Assembly (NCBI RefSeq): GCF_900108315.1
Contig: NZ_FNVB01000005.1
Coordinates: 124,001-188,000 of the forward strand
Direction of reading: 5' to 3'
Source: Saccharopolyspora kobensis
Lineage (GTDB): Bacteria > Actinomycetota > Actinomycetes > Mycobacteriales > Pseudonocardiaceae
Length of the DNA: 64,000 nt
Shown: positions 49,337 to 57,658 of the stretch, piece by piece
How positions within the stretch are numbered: position 1 is the first letter of the stretch
Layout of the letters: every line of letters starts with the position of its first letter
Notes under the pieces: model-generated
What the model was told of the DNA's origin: nothing
What the model saw: the letters and a program-made list of their open reading frames with translations, nothing else
Database searches by the model: none
Program-made: the position numbers and the translations under genes

Positions 49337-49669
49337 TCAGGCGGGGTTGCTCGTCACGTGGGTGACGAGCAGGGTCACGCCCGCCTCGCCGCCGCAGTCG
49401 ACCAGCACGGGTCCGACCCCGTTGCCGACCGTCTCGCGGAGCTTCGCCCTGGCCTCGAACCGATCGGGGCCGGACTCGATGATCTCGACGTCCTCCAGGA
49501 CCGGTCGCCCGTCGACACCGCTGACGACGGCCCGCAGCCCGGTACCGCCGCCGCAGTGCCCGGTGATCGTCACCTGCTGACCTCGTTCGGTCGTCGGGTT
49601 GGGCGTCACCTGCACAGTGGCACGGGCGCCCTCGGGCATCGAGGCACTGCTCTCCTGCGTGAAAGCCAC
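49337..49669 (-). CDS. Hypothetical beta-rich protein
   Basis: 110-aa protein, no signal peptide seen, with strand-rich sequence (ATVQVTPNPTTERGQQVTIT, VGPVLVDCGGEAGVTLLVTH) like a small immunoglobulin-type fold; two cysteines (HCGGG, DCGGE) might pair. GTG 49669 with AAGGAGA upstream. Not recognised. It is isolated between the cox terminator and the phn operon end. Confidence 0.65.
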   Translation of the reverse strand: MAFTQESSASMPEGARATVQVTPNPTTERGQQVTITGHCGGGTGLRAVVSGVDGRPVLEDVEIIESGPDRFEARAKLRETVGNGVGPVLVDCGGEAGVTLLVTHVTSNPA

Positions 49670-49828
49670 GCACTCTCCTTCTCGTGATGAGTTCGGATCG
49701 CGCCGGCCGCCGCTCCGCGGCCGCCGACGTGATCCAGTCTTCGCGATCCGGGTACCACGGGCATCAGGGTTCTCCCGGGGTGCGCCCCTGATCAGCTCCG
49801 CGAACTCGGCTGAACCTCGTCGGCACCA

Positions 49829-49906
49829 TTTCCGCAGGTGGGGACCCGTGAGTGCTTTGGGGTGCTATGGCCCCCGAAACCGCTCACGGGCCTTGACCTG
49901 CGGAAA
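49829..49906. repeat. Family C long hairpin, copy 1
   Basis: Outer arms TTTCCGCAGGT (49829-49839) and ACCTGCGGAAA (49896-49906) are perfect complements, with inner CCCGTGAG/CTCACGGG arms. The last eight codons and stop of the IMP-like gene fall within the right half. Confidence 0.85.
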
Positions 49907-50717
49907 CCTGGCCCCTGATGGTGGCGGCGAGCTCTTCGGCGAGTTCCGGGGTCGCCGCCACGACTCCGGACCAGCGGCGGCGGAGGTCCGGGTCGATCTC
50001 CAGCGGCCGGCCGTGGACGTCGAGGACCGCGCCACCCGCTCCGGGCAGGACGACCATCGCCGCCACCAGGTCGACGATGCGGTGGGTGTCGGAGTCCGCA
50101 TCGGCGAAGGCGTCCGTCGAGCCCTCCGCGACCAGCATCGCTTCCAAGCACGTCGTGGACAGGACCCGCACCCGCGCCGCCCGCTTCGCCACCCGCCACC
50201 ACGCGTCCGCGCTGCGCTCGTGCGGGCGCAGCAGGCTGACCGCCGCGCCGTCGAGCGCTTTCCGCCCGCTGGTGCGCAACTCCGCGCTCTGCCCGGCCAC
50301 CGCGTGCCAGCAGCGGCCGGTGTCCAGCCAGCTGGTCAGCGCCTCCACCGGCCGGCCGTCGACCACGATCGCGCCGGAGAACGCCGAGAGCGGCACTCCG
50401 GAAGCCGCGTTGGCCGTGCCGTCCACCGGATCGGCCACCAGGGTCACCGCGGAGCCGTTGTCGACGAAGCCGACCTCCTCGCTGAGCAGGTTGATCCGGT
50501 GCGCTTCGGCGACTTCGGCGATCGCCGCCTCCACCAGCAGGTCCAGCCGCATCGATGCGGTGCCGTCGGCTCCGGTCGACGACGTCTCGGCGAGCTGCTT
50601 CCGGTCGAAGCGGGCCCGTGCGTCGCGGAAGGCGGCCGACGCCGCCTTGGCCGCCGACGCGAGGACCGCGTGCGCCGCGGTGGGGATCTGCGGGTCCGGT
50701 ACCGACCACCCGATCAC
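49884..50717 (-). CDS. Inositol-monophosphatase-like phosphatase in the phn operon
   Basis: 277-aa metal-dependent phosphatase of the FIG superfamily: metal-binding glutamate region LLSEEVGF, the core DPVDGTANAASG and a C-terminal DADSDTHRIVD in place of the usual W-D-x-x-A. GTG 50717 overlaps the phnM stop, so it is translated with the C-P lyase operon. It may dephosphorylate the ribose phosphate made by C-P lyase, doing work done elsewhere by PhnP/PhnN (inference). Its final residues, QVSAGQGP, are encoded by a family C repeat arm. Confidence 0.8.
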   Translation of the reverse strand: MIGWSVPDPQIPTAAHAVLASAAKAASAAFRDARARFDRKQLAETSSTGADGTASMRLDLLVEAAIAEVAEAHRINLLSEEVGFVDNGSAVTLVADPVDGTANAASGVPLSAFSGAIVVDGRPVEALTSWLDTGRCWHAVAGQSAELRTSGRKALDGAAVSLLRPHERSADAWWRVAKRAARVRVLSTTCLEAMLVAEGSTDAFADADSDTHRIVDLVAAMVVLPGAGGAVLDVHGRPLEIDPDLRRRWSGVVAATPELAEELAATIRGQVSAGQGP

Positions 50718-51898
50718 GCCGCAGCTCCCGGCAGGACGGCGCGGACCTGCGGCCACCGGCCGCTGGGGCCGACGAGCGCCAGATCGGCGCGGAGGCCCGG
50801 TTCCAGGCGGCCGCGGTCGTCCAGGCCCGCGACCTCGGCCGGACCGGCGGTCACCAGGGCGATCGCGGCGGGCAGCCCGAGGTCGTCGACCAGCCGGAAC
50901 ACCGCGCCCAGCAGGCCCGACGGCAGGTAGTCCGAGGCCAGCGCGGTGACCAGGCCGCGGCAGACGAGCTCGCGGGCCGAGACGTTCCCGGCGTGCGAGT
51001 GTCCACGTAGGACGTTCGGGGCGCCCGCGACGACCGGCAGCCCGTGCTCGCGCGCCGCGACCGCCGCCGCCGTGGTGGTGGGGAACTCCGCCACCGCACC
51101 GCCCCTGGTGCACAGCGCGCCGATCTCCTCCGCCGACTCCGGATCGTGGCCGAGCAGCCGGATCTCGCCTGCCCTGGCGAGTTCACCGAGCCAGGCGAGG
51201 TTGTCCTCGCGCACGTCGAGCAGCTCACCGCGCTCGGCGATCATGTCGGTGACGTGCTGCTCGGCCTCCTCCGGCGTCAAGCCGTCGGCGCCGACGAGGT
51301 AGCGCTCCAGCTGCCGCCGGTCGACGTACTGGCCGATGCCGGGCGTGTGGTCCTCGTGCGACACCAGCGCACCGCGGTCCGCGACGGCCAGCTCCGCGGC
51401 CAGCGCTTTCGCACCTTCCGCCGACCGCACGTCCAGGCGGTACAGCACGCGGTGGTCCACCGGCCCCGCCCCCCTGGCGCGCACGGTCTCGCAGAGCTCC
51501 GCAGCGCCGCCGACCGTGCGCTCCGTCCCGCGCGAGGTCTTGTGCTGGAACGCCGCGCCGTGGAACACCGTCGTGACGGCCGCCGCGCGCAGCTTGCCCT
51601 CCAGCGACAGCAGCGCGAAATCCCAGGGCAGCACGGCGGAAGGCCGGGGCATGCGCTCCCGCTCCAGCGCGTCGCTGTGCACGTCGATCAGCCCGGGGAT
51701 GCACAGCGATCCGCCGCCGTCGACGTCGCACGGCGCACCGGCCGGGTGATCCTCCACCGCCTCGATCCGCCCATCGCGCACCACGATCCGGCTGTCATCG
51801 GTGACCCGGTCCGGCAGCACCGCGCGCACGTGCCCGAGCACGTAGTCCTGCGGCGTGGCGGCCAACGACCAGCTCTTGAACTCAATTGCGCTGCTCAT
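50714..51898 (-). CDS. phnM: PhnM, alkylphosphonate triphosphate diphosphohydrolase
   Basis: 394-aa amidohydrolase-fold enzyme releasing diphosphate from ribose-triphosphate-phosphonate. Metal ligands are visible in IPGLIDVHSDALERE, VFHGAAFQHK, LVSHEDHTPG, RLLGHDPES and ALASDYLPSGLL. ATG 51898. About 140 bases separate it from phnL. Confidence 0.93.
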   Translation of the reverse strand: MSSAIEFKSWSLAATPQDYVLGHVRAVLPDRVTDDSRIVVRDGRIEAVEDHPAGAPCDVDGGGSLCIPGLIDVHSDALERERMPRPSAVLPWDFALLSLEGKLRAAAVTTVFHGAAFQHKTSRGTERTVGGAAELCETVRARGAGPVDHRVLYRLDVRSAEGAKALAAELAVADRGALVSHEDHTPGIGQYVDRRQLERYLVGADGLTPEEAEQHVTDMIAERGELLDVREDNLAWLGELARAGEIRLLGHDPESAEEIGALCTRGGAVAEFPTTTAAAVAAREHGLPVVAGAPNVLRGHSHAGNVSARELVCRGLVTALASDYLPSGLLGAVFRLVDDLGLPAAIALVTAGPAEVAGLDDRGRLEPGLRADLALVGPSGRWPQVRAVLPGAAA

Positions 51899-52037
51899 GC
51901 TCCCAGTCCCGCCTCTCCGCGATTCACAGCGGTGGTTGCGTCCAGCCCGGTCTCGCGTTTCGCGGTTCCTTGCGGCTGGGTTGCGTCACGGCCCCCTGGG
52001 GTCCCGTTGAACGGAACTGGGGTTGACACCGCACCTC

Positions 52038-52766
52038 TCACGCCGCCAGCACCTCCTCGGCCGTGCCGGAGCGGACGATGCGGCCGTCGGCCATCTCCAC
52101 CACGCGGGTTGCCAGGCGACGGATCGCGTCGAGGTCGTGGAACACCGCCAGCACCGCCACGCCCCGGTCGGTCAGGGAGGCGATCAGCTCCAGCGCTCGC
52201 TCGCGGTTTGCCGGGTCCAGCGCCGAGACCGGCTCGTCCAGCAGCAACAGCCGGGGCGGCCGGACGGTGCCCGCGGCGAGGTTGACCCGCTGCCGCTCGC
52301 CGCCCGACAGGACCCCGCAGTCCACGTCCCACAGCGCCTCGTCCAAGGCCAGGCGGCGCAGCGACTCCGCGGCGGCGTCGCGCGCCTCGGCCCGGTCCAG
52401 GCCGCGGCGGCGGGCCGCTGCCGCGACGACCTCCAGCGGCCCGGTGCGCGGCGGGGCGGAGAGGAACTGCGAGACGTAGCCGAGCTGCCTGCCGCGCAGG
52501 CGGGCGAGGGTTCGGTCGGGCAGGCCGACGAGGTCCACCGGCCCGTCGTCGGTGTGCAGCACCACCGAACCGGCGTCGGGCAGGTAGCTGCGCTGGGTGC
52601 AGCGCAGCAGGCTGGACTTGCCCGCGCCGCTCGGCCCGGCGATGGCCACGTGCTCGCCGGCGTGCACGTCGAGGTCCACGCCGCGCAGCGAGACCGCGGT
52701 GCGGCCGTCGATGGTGTGCAGCGTGAAGGTCTTGCGCAGACCGCGCACGGTCAACACTGGTTCCAC
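52038..52766 (-). CDS. phnL: PhnL, ABC-type ATPase of the C-P lyase complex
   Basis: 242-aa ABC ATPase: Walker A GPSGAGKSS, signature LSGGERQR, Walker B LLLLDEP and VLAVFHDLD. The region LRCTQRSYLPDAGSV before the Q-loop fits PhnL. GTG 52766, with GGAGG inside the end of the preceding phnJK gene. Confidence 0.92.
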   Translation of the reverse strand: MEPVLTVRGLRKTFTLHTIDGRTAVSLRGVDLDVHAGEHVAIAGPSGAGKSSLLRCTQRSYLPDAGSVVLHTDDGPVDLVGLPDRTLARLRGRQLGYVSQFLSAPPRTGPLEVVAAAARRRGLDRAEARDAAAESLRRLALDEALWDVDCGVLSGGERQRVNLAAGTVRPPRLLLLDEPVSALDPANRERALELIASLTDRGVAVLAVFHDLDAIRRLATRVVEMADGRIVRSGTAEEVLAA

Positions 52767-52773
52767 TGTGGGC

Positions 52774-54552
52774 TCACCTCCGGGCGGCCGCGACGAGCCG
52801 CTGGGTGTAGGGGTGGTGCGGGTCGGCGAAGAGCTGGTCGGTGAGGCCGCGCTCGACGACCCGGCCGAGCTGCATCACCAGGCTGCGGTCGGTCAGCGCC
52901 TCGATCACCGCGAAGTCGTGGCTGACCACCACCGCCGCGATGTCCCGCTCGCTGAGCAGCCCGCGCAGCAGGTCGAGCACCCCGGCGGCCACCGAGGCGT
53001 CCAGCCCGGTGGTGGGCTCGTCGAGCAGCAGCACCGGCGGTTCGGTGGCCAGCGCTTTGGCGATCTGCACGCGCTGCCGCATGCCGCCGGAGAAGGTGAC
53101 CACCGGGTCGTCCATCCGGGACAGCGGCACCTCCACCCGGTCCAGCAGCTCCGCGGCCCGCTTGCGGATCGCGCGGTAGCCGCGCCAGCCCGCGGCGGTC
53201 AGCCGCTCGGCGACGTTGCCGCCCGCGGTGACGCGCAGGTCGAGCCCGGCGGCGGGGTCCTGGTAGACCACCGCCATGGTGTCCACCCGCAGCTTCCGGC
53301 GCTGCGCGGAGTCCAGGCCCAGCAGGTCCGTCCCGCCTCCGTCGACGCCGGCGAGGTAGACGCTGCCGCTGGTCGCGGGCTCGTCGCCGATGACGCAGCG
53401 CAGCGCGGTCGACTTGCCCGATCCGGACTCGCCGATGATGCCGAGCGCCTCGCCGGGCGCGACGTCGAAGGAGACGTCCCAGGCCGCGACCACGGCACCG
53501 GTGCTCGGGCTGGTCGCGGTGCCGTGCTCCGGCCCGGTCCCGGGCACGGCGTCCGCGCCTCCCGGGCCGTAGACGCGGCCGATGCCCTCCACCCGGAGCG
53601 TCCACTCAGGACCGTCGACCGGGCGGGGCGCTTCGACGACCTCCACCGGGCGCCGGTCCACCGCGGGCAGCAGCTCGGCGGGCAGCCGGTGCCCGGCCAC
53701 GTCGGCGTCACCGGCCTCGACGCGGGAGCACCAGTCGGAGTCGCTGCACACGTACTCGCCCGCACCGCCCTCGACCAGGAAGCTGGTGGTGGAGCCGCAG
53801 TACTTGCAGCTCGCGCCCGGCACCTGCTCGACCTCGAACGGGATGTCGTCGAAGGTCAGCGGCACCACGTCGGTGTGCGGCGGGATCGCGTAGATCCGCT
53901 TCTCCCGGCCCGCGCCGTAGAGGTTGAGGTGCTCGCACTGGTGCAGCTTGGGCACGTCCCAGCGCGGCACCGGGCTGGTGGCCAGCACGTACCTGCCGTC
54001 GACCAGCACCGGGTAGCCGGTCGACTTGGTGATCACGCCGTTGCGGACCATGTCCTCGTACAGGCTGACCCACATCGCCGAGTAGTCGTTCTCGGCGTGC
54101 ATCCGGGCGCACTCCACGACGGACTTCTGCACGCCGCGCAGCGGTTCCGGCACCGGCACCTGGTAGACCAGCACGTGCCGGCGGGTCAGCTTCTCCTCCG
54201 GAATCCGGTGCCTGGTCTGGATGACCGTGGCCTCCCGGGTGTCGGTGCTGGCCGCGCAGCCGGTGGTCGCGGAGATCATCCGGCGCAGGTTGACGGCGTT
54301 GACGCCGCCGTCGTCGCCCTGGTCGATCACCTTCACCACGTCCGGCTCGCCGATGACGGCCAGCGTCACCTGCAGCCCGCCGGAGCCCCAGCCGCGCGCC
54401 ACCGGCATCTCCCGGGAGCCGAACGGCACCTGGTAGCCGGGCACGCACACCGCCACCAGCGCGGCCCGGCGGATCTCGCGCTTGGCGCCTTCGTCGAGGA
54501 TCCCGGCGGCGTTGTCGTCGTCCACCAGCAGATCCCGCACCGCCGTGCTCAT
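52774..54552 (-). CDS. phnJK: PhnJ-PhnK fusion: C-P lyase core plus ABC ATPase
   Basis: 592-aa single open frame joining two proteins that are separate in E. coli. Residues about 1-285 are PhnJ, the radical-SAM enzyme that breaks the C-P bond: GYQVPFGSREMPVARGWGSG near the N-terminus and the cluster cysteines in CKYCGS and CSDSDWC. A linker of roughly 50 residues leads to PhnK (about 340-592), with Walker A GESGSGKST, signature FSGGMRQR and Walker B VLLLDEP. ATG 54552 overlaps the phnI stop. In the E. coli complex PhnK docks on PhnJ, so fusion is structurally sensible. Confidence 0.93.
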   Translation of the reverse strand: MSTAVRDLLVDDDNAAGILDEGAKREIRRAALVAVCVPGYQVPFGSREMPVARGWGSGGLQVTLAVIGEPDVVKVIDQGDDGGVNAVNLRRMISATTGCAASTDTREATVIQTRHRIPEEKLTRRHVLVYQVPVPEPLRGVQKSVVECARMHAENDYSAMWVSLYEDMVRNGVITKSTGYPVLVDGRYVLATSPVPRWDVPKLHQCEHLNLYGAGREKRIYAIPPHTDVVPLTFDDIPFEVEQVPGASCKYCGSTTSFLVEGGAGEYVCSDSDWCSRVEAGDADVAGHRLPAELLPAVDRRPVEVVEAPRPVDGPEWTLRVEGIGRVYGPGGADAVPGTGPEHGTATSPSTGAVVAAWDVSFDVAPGEALGIIGESGSGKSTALRCVIGDEPATSGSVYLAGVDGGGTDLLGLDSAQRRKLRVDTMAVVYQDPAAGLDLRVTAGGNVAERLTAAGWRGYRAIRKRAAELLDRVEVPLSRMDDPVVTFSGGMRQRVQIAKALATEPPVLLLDEPTTGLDASVAAGVLDLLRGLLSERDIAAVVVSHDFAVIEALTDRSLVMQLGRVVERGLTDQLFADPHHPYTQRLVAAARR

Positions 54553-55682
54553 CGGCACTCCTCCCCGAACGGCTCCGGCACGCGCGGCCCGGTCGAGCCC
54601 CGCGCCTCCCGCCGGGCCAGCTTGCGGTCCACCATGGACCGGAACGTCACGTAGTGCGGCAGCTTCAGGTGCTCCAGGAAGCCGCCCGAATCGAGCCCGT
54701 CGGTGGTGAGCAGCAGCAGCTGCTCCAGCGGGCTGTCCTCCTCGGCGCGGCGCCAGGCGATGTCCAGGTTGGCCATCGCGATCGCCTTGCGCTCGTTGTG
54801 CCCGAAGCAGAGCCCGTAGCCGACGTCGAAGCGGGTGCGGTCCTCCTCCGCCCCGTCGAGGTCCTCGATGCCCTCCGCCTCGGTCACCCGGATCTCGCCG
54901 ATCTGCACGGGTTCTCCGGTGTGCGGGTGCACGACCCGCAGCGGCACGCGGCCGTGCCGGGTGTCGCCGAGGGTGATCTCGTGGACGTCACCGTCCGGCC
55001 CGAGGATCGACCGGTACCAGAGCCCGACCAGCGCACCGGTCTCGGCGCGGGCCATGCTCGACAGCACCGCCGAGCGCGGCGCCGGCGGGCGGGCGGCGCG
55101 GCGGGTGATGTCGAAGGGTTCCGGGTCTTCGGCCGGTTCACCGTGCTCGACGACCAGGTCGAGATCGCGCAGCAGCTGGTAGAAGCGGCGCGGGTGCCGC
55201 TGCTCCGGTGTGCGCTCGGGCTGGCGATTTCGCGCGGGATCGTCGTCCTCGGTACGGGTCTCGGCCCGATCTCGCGCGAGATCGCCCTCCCGCTCCAGCA
55301 GGCGGCCGGTGTAGTCGGTGGTGCGGCCGAGCAGCTGCGGGCCGTCCGGCGTGCGGTTGGCCGGGACGATGCGGCGCAGCACCACCATCTCGTCGGGATC
55401 GACGGGCTCGGTGACCGCCAGGCGCGGCAGCGTCGAGCGGTGCGCGCGCACCAGGTGCGCCGCCTCCAGCACGTCGCCCTCGGCCTGGCGGAACGCGTCC
55501 GCGGCGGTCGGCGAGTGGTAGAGCCCCGCCTCGCCCATGATCCGGTCGACGGCCAGCCGGAAGCGCAGCACGATCTGCTCGGTGCCGGCCCACTCGGCGG
55601 GCGCGTGGTCGCGCGAGCGGCGCACCAGCCGTTCGGCGGCGAGGATGGCCTCCATCCCGCCGCGGACTCCGGAATACCCCAT
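54549..55682 (-). CDS. phnI: PhnI, C-P lyase core subunit
   Basis: 377-aa subunit needed with PhnG, H and L to form the ribosyl-triphosphate phosphonate. Recognisable are MGYSGVRGGMEAILAAERLV at the start, VGYGLCFGHNERKAIAMANL and FLEHLKLPHYVTFRSMVDRK near the end. ATG 55682 shares a base with the phnH stop. Residues about 133-153 are a polar linker encoded by an embedded palindrome. Confidence 0.93.
   Translation of the reverse strand: MGYSGVRGGMEAILAAERLVRRSRDHAPAEWAGTEQIVLRFRLAVDRIMGEAGLYHSPTAADAFRQAEGDVLEAAHLVRAHRSTLPRLAVTEPVDPDEMVVLRRIVPANRTPDGPQLLGRTTDYTGRLLEREGDLARDRAETRTEDDDPARNRQPERTPEQRHPRRFYQLLRDLDLVVEHGEPAEDPEPFDITRRAARPPAPRSAVLSSMARAETGALVGLWYRSILGPDGDVHEITLGDTRHGRVPLRVVHPHTGEPVQIGEIRVTEAEGIEDLDGAEEDRTRFDVGYGLCFGHNERKAIAMANLDIAWRRAEEDSPLEQLLLLTTDGLDSGGFLEHLKLPHYVTFRSMVDRKLARREARGSTGPRVPEPFGEECR
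55225..55284. repeat. In-gene palindrome pair within phnI
   Basis: CGATCTCGCGCGAGATCG (55267-55284) is a perfect 18-bp palindrome; CGATTTCGCGCGGGATCG (55225-55242) is a degenerate partner 24 bases away. Same layout as the element in the adenylating enzyme, including the 24-base spacer. Confidence 0.7.
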
Positions 55683-56260
55683 CAGGCACCTTCCTCGACT
55701 CGGGTGGATCGCGGCAGCCCGACGACTTCGCCGTCCGGCGCCACCAGCAGCAGGTCGAACCCGGCGGGGAAGTCGATCAGCTCCCGCCGCCGCTCGGCGA
55801 AGTCCGCGGGCAGCCCGGACACCCGCAGCTCGCGGTGCCCCGGCACGCCCGGGCCGGACAGCCGCAGCGCCGGCCCGTCGCCGAAGCCCCGCACCGCGAG
55901 CGCGACCAGCGCGGCCTCCTCCGGGGCCCCGGCGCTGCCGACCGGGAACCCGGCCAGGTCTTCGACCGGTTCGAGCAGCGCGGCGAGCCGAGCACCGGTG
56001 CGCTCGACGATCGGCGCGGAGGTCTGCGTGCGCACGACATCGGCCCAACCGTCGACGTGCACCGGGGTCTCCAGATCGGCCAGCGCCAGCACCGGCAACA
56101 ACGCGGCCGGGACTCGAGTCGATGCAATTTCAATTGAAATCGGACGTCTGATTTCAATTGAAATTGCGGGAAGGCGGAGCACCTCGCCCGGGCGGGAGAG
56201 GGCGTCCAGCACCGTGCGGAACACCTGTTGCGCCTGCCGCGGCGCCAGGGACGCGGTCAT
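55682..56260 (-). CDS. phnH: PhnH, C-P lyase core subunit
   Basis: 192-aa subunit. QQVFRTVLDALSRPGEVLRL at the N-terminus and the later VDGWADVVRTQTSA and ELRVSGLPADFAERRREL match PhnH. ATG 56260 shares a base with the phnG stop. Residues 32-46 (AISIEIRRPISIEIA) are encoded by an entire family A palindrome inserted without loss of frame, in the normally variable loop after the first helix. The protein otherwise appears intact. Confidence 0.9.
   Translation of the reverse strand: MTASLAPRQAQQVFRTVLDALSRPGEVLRLPAISIEIRRPISIEIASTRVPAALLPVLALADLETPVHVDGWADVVRTQTSAPIVERTGARLAALLEPVEDLAGFPVGSAGAPEEAALVALAVRGFGDGPALRLSGPGVPGHRELRVSGLPADFAERRRELIDFPAGFDLLLVAPDGEVVGLPRSTRVEEGA
56124..56167. repeat. 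Family A 44-bp palindrome inside phnH
   Basis: GCAATTTCAATTGAAAT starts at 56124 and its complement ends at 56167, with near-perfect arms around CG. Wholly within the phnH reading frame. Confidence 0.92.
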
Positions 56261-56676
56261 CACAGTTCCTCGAATTCGACGATCGTCGGGGCCAGCTCGG
56301 CCCACTCGGCGTGTTCGGCGGCGCGCTGCCGCTCGCGGACCCGCGCGCACAGCTCGTCGACCTCGTCCCCGGCGCGCCCGGCCTCCACCGCGGCGTCGAG
56401 GATCGCCGCGGCCAGCGCGGCGGCCCGGTCGTCGCCGAGGCGCATCGACCAGCCGCGCGAGCCGTCCAGCTCCACCTCGGCGCGGCAGGCGAGCACGTCG
56501 CCGAGCAGGAACCGGTCCCGCACGACGGGCTCCCGCACCTGCACCGACACGCACCCGACCTCCGGCGCCACCAGCACCGTCGGCGCGGAGCCGGTGGCGA
56601 GGCAGGCATCGGCCAGCTCGATCAGCTCGTCCGGTTCGGCCACCGCGAGCAGCGCGGCCCGCTGTTCCCTGTTCAC
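56260..56676 (-). CDS. phnG: PhnG, C-P lyase core subunit
   Basis: 138-aa subunit: NREQRAALLAVAEPDELIEL, then VQVREPVVRDRFLLGDVLAC and EVELDGSRGWSMRLGDD match PhnG. GTG 56676 overlaps the phnF stop (GTGA), so regulator and enzyme are co-translated. Confidence 0.92.
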   Translation of the reverse strand: MNREQRAALLAVAEPDELIELADACLATGSAPTVLVAPEVGCVSVQVREPVVRDRFLLGDVLACRAEVELDGSRGWSMRLGDDRAAALAAAILDAAVEAGRAGDEVDELCARVRERQRAAEHAEWAELAPTIVEFEEL

Positions 56677-57386
56677 TCGTCCTCCGGTTGGTACGGCCCG
56701 TCCATCTCGACGACGATCCGGGCGGAATCTGGGCGTGACCACGAGCGGCTGCACAGCACCGGGCGGCCGCTGCCCGCGTCGCGGCTGACGCTCTCCACCA
56801 GCCACACCGGCCGGCCGGACTCGACCTCCAGCCCGGCCACCACCTCCGGTTCGGGCAGCGCGTAGCTGACCCGGCACCAGGACCGGACCGGCTGCACGCG
56901 GCTCATCTGGCGCAGGATCGCGTCGACCGACTCGACCGCGTGCACGGCGATGTCGACGTCGGCCAGCACGTCGGCCGGGATCCACTCGTTGGACCAGCCG
57001 TGCAGCAGGTCGTCGACGTAGTACTGGCGGACCAGCAGGCTCGCCGCGCTGCCGACCGGCCGCTCCAGCCGCTCGGCCTCCTCGGCCGGCAGCGGCGCGC
57101 GTTGCACGTCGCGCACCACCGAGCGCGGCTCGGCCCCGGCCTCGCGCACCGTCTGGTGCCACGACGGCGCGCGGCGCTGGGAGATCACGTAGTCGATTCG
57201 CTTGTTCACGAACGTCCCGGACCCGCGCACCCGGCGGACCAGCAACCGCTGCTCCAGCTCCTGCACCGCCGCCCGGGCCGCCGCCCGGCCGACCTCGAAC
57301 CGCGCGGCGATCTCGTGCTCACCGGCGATCCGGGTGCCCGCGGGCAGGCCCGCGAGTTCGGCGGCGAGCACATCGGCCATTTCCAC
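56673..57386 (-). CDS. phnF: PhnF, GntR-family regulator
   Basis: 237-aa GntR/HutC regulator: winged-helix with AGEHEIAARFEVGRAAARAA and RRVRGSGTFVNKRIDYVIS, then a UTRA effector domain (SLLVRQYYVDDLLHGWSNEW). GTG 57386 is chosen for the AGGAG seven bases upstream. First gene of the phn operon, so probably autoregulatory and responding to phosphonate or phosphate state. Confidence 0.9.
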   Translation of the reverse strand: MEMADVLAAELAGLPAGTRIAGEHEIAARFEVGRAAARAAVQELEQRLLVRRVRGSGTFVNKRIDYVISQRRAPSWHQTVREAGAEPRSVVRDVQRAPLPAEEAERLERPVGSAASLLVRQYYVDDLLHGWSNEWIPADVLADVDIAVHAVESVDAILRQMSRVQPVRSWCRVSYALPEPEVVAGLEVESGRPVWLVESVSRDAGSGRPVLCSRSWSRPDSARIVVEMDGPYQPEDE

Positions 57387-57516
57387 GTACCGGCTCCTGA
57401 CCACGACCGGAAGCCTGCGCGCCGAGCTTGTCCGGACAACTTCCCCCGCCCCAACGCCGAGGACCGCCCAGGTGAACACCCCGCCCACTTGTCGCAAACC
57501 CCGGCGAACAGCTCCG

Positions 57517-57594
57517 TTTTCCCTGGCCAAAGCCCGTGAGTGGTTTGGGGCGCTATAGCACCCCAAAGCACTCACGGGACCTGACCAGGGAGAA
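57517..57594. repeat. Family C long hairpin, copy 2
   Basis: Outer TTTTCCCTGG (57517-57526) pairs with CCAGGGAGAA (57585-57594), one mismatch; inner CCCGTGAGTG (57533-57542) pairs with CACTCACGGG (57569-57578), with TTTGGGGcGCTATAGCACCCC between. Lies upstream of phnF. Confidence 0.88.
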
Positions 57595-57610
57595 CAGAGC
57601 GCATAGCAGT

Positions 57611-57645
57611 GGGGGCCGCGGTTCCCGTCGGAAACCGCGGCCCCC
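57611..57645 (-). terminator. Hairpin terminator of phnD
   Basis: 13-bp perfect stem GGGGGCCGCGGTT (57611-57623) with AACCGCGGCCCCC (57633-57645), just past the phnD stop and before phnF. Confidence 0.85.
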
Positions 57646-57658
57646 CACCGGAACCGGG

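Noticed and set aside
49161..49687. Plus-strand frames with a hydrophobic stretch (ALAVAAAVVAFVLVSGG) after the cox terminator
   Set aside because: They overlap the minus-strand 110-aa gene, which has a good ribosome site and balanced composition; the hydrophobic run is probably a GC-rich artefact.
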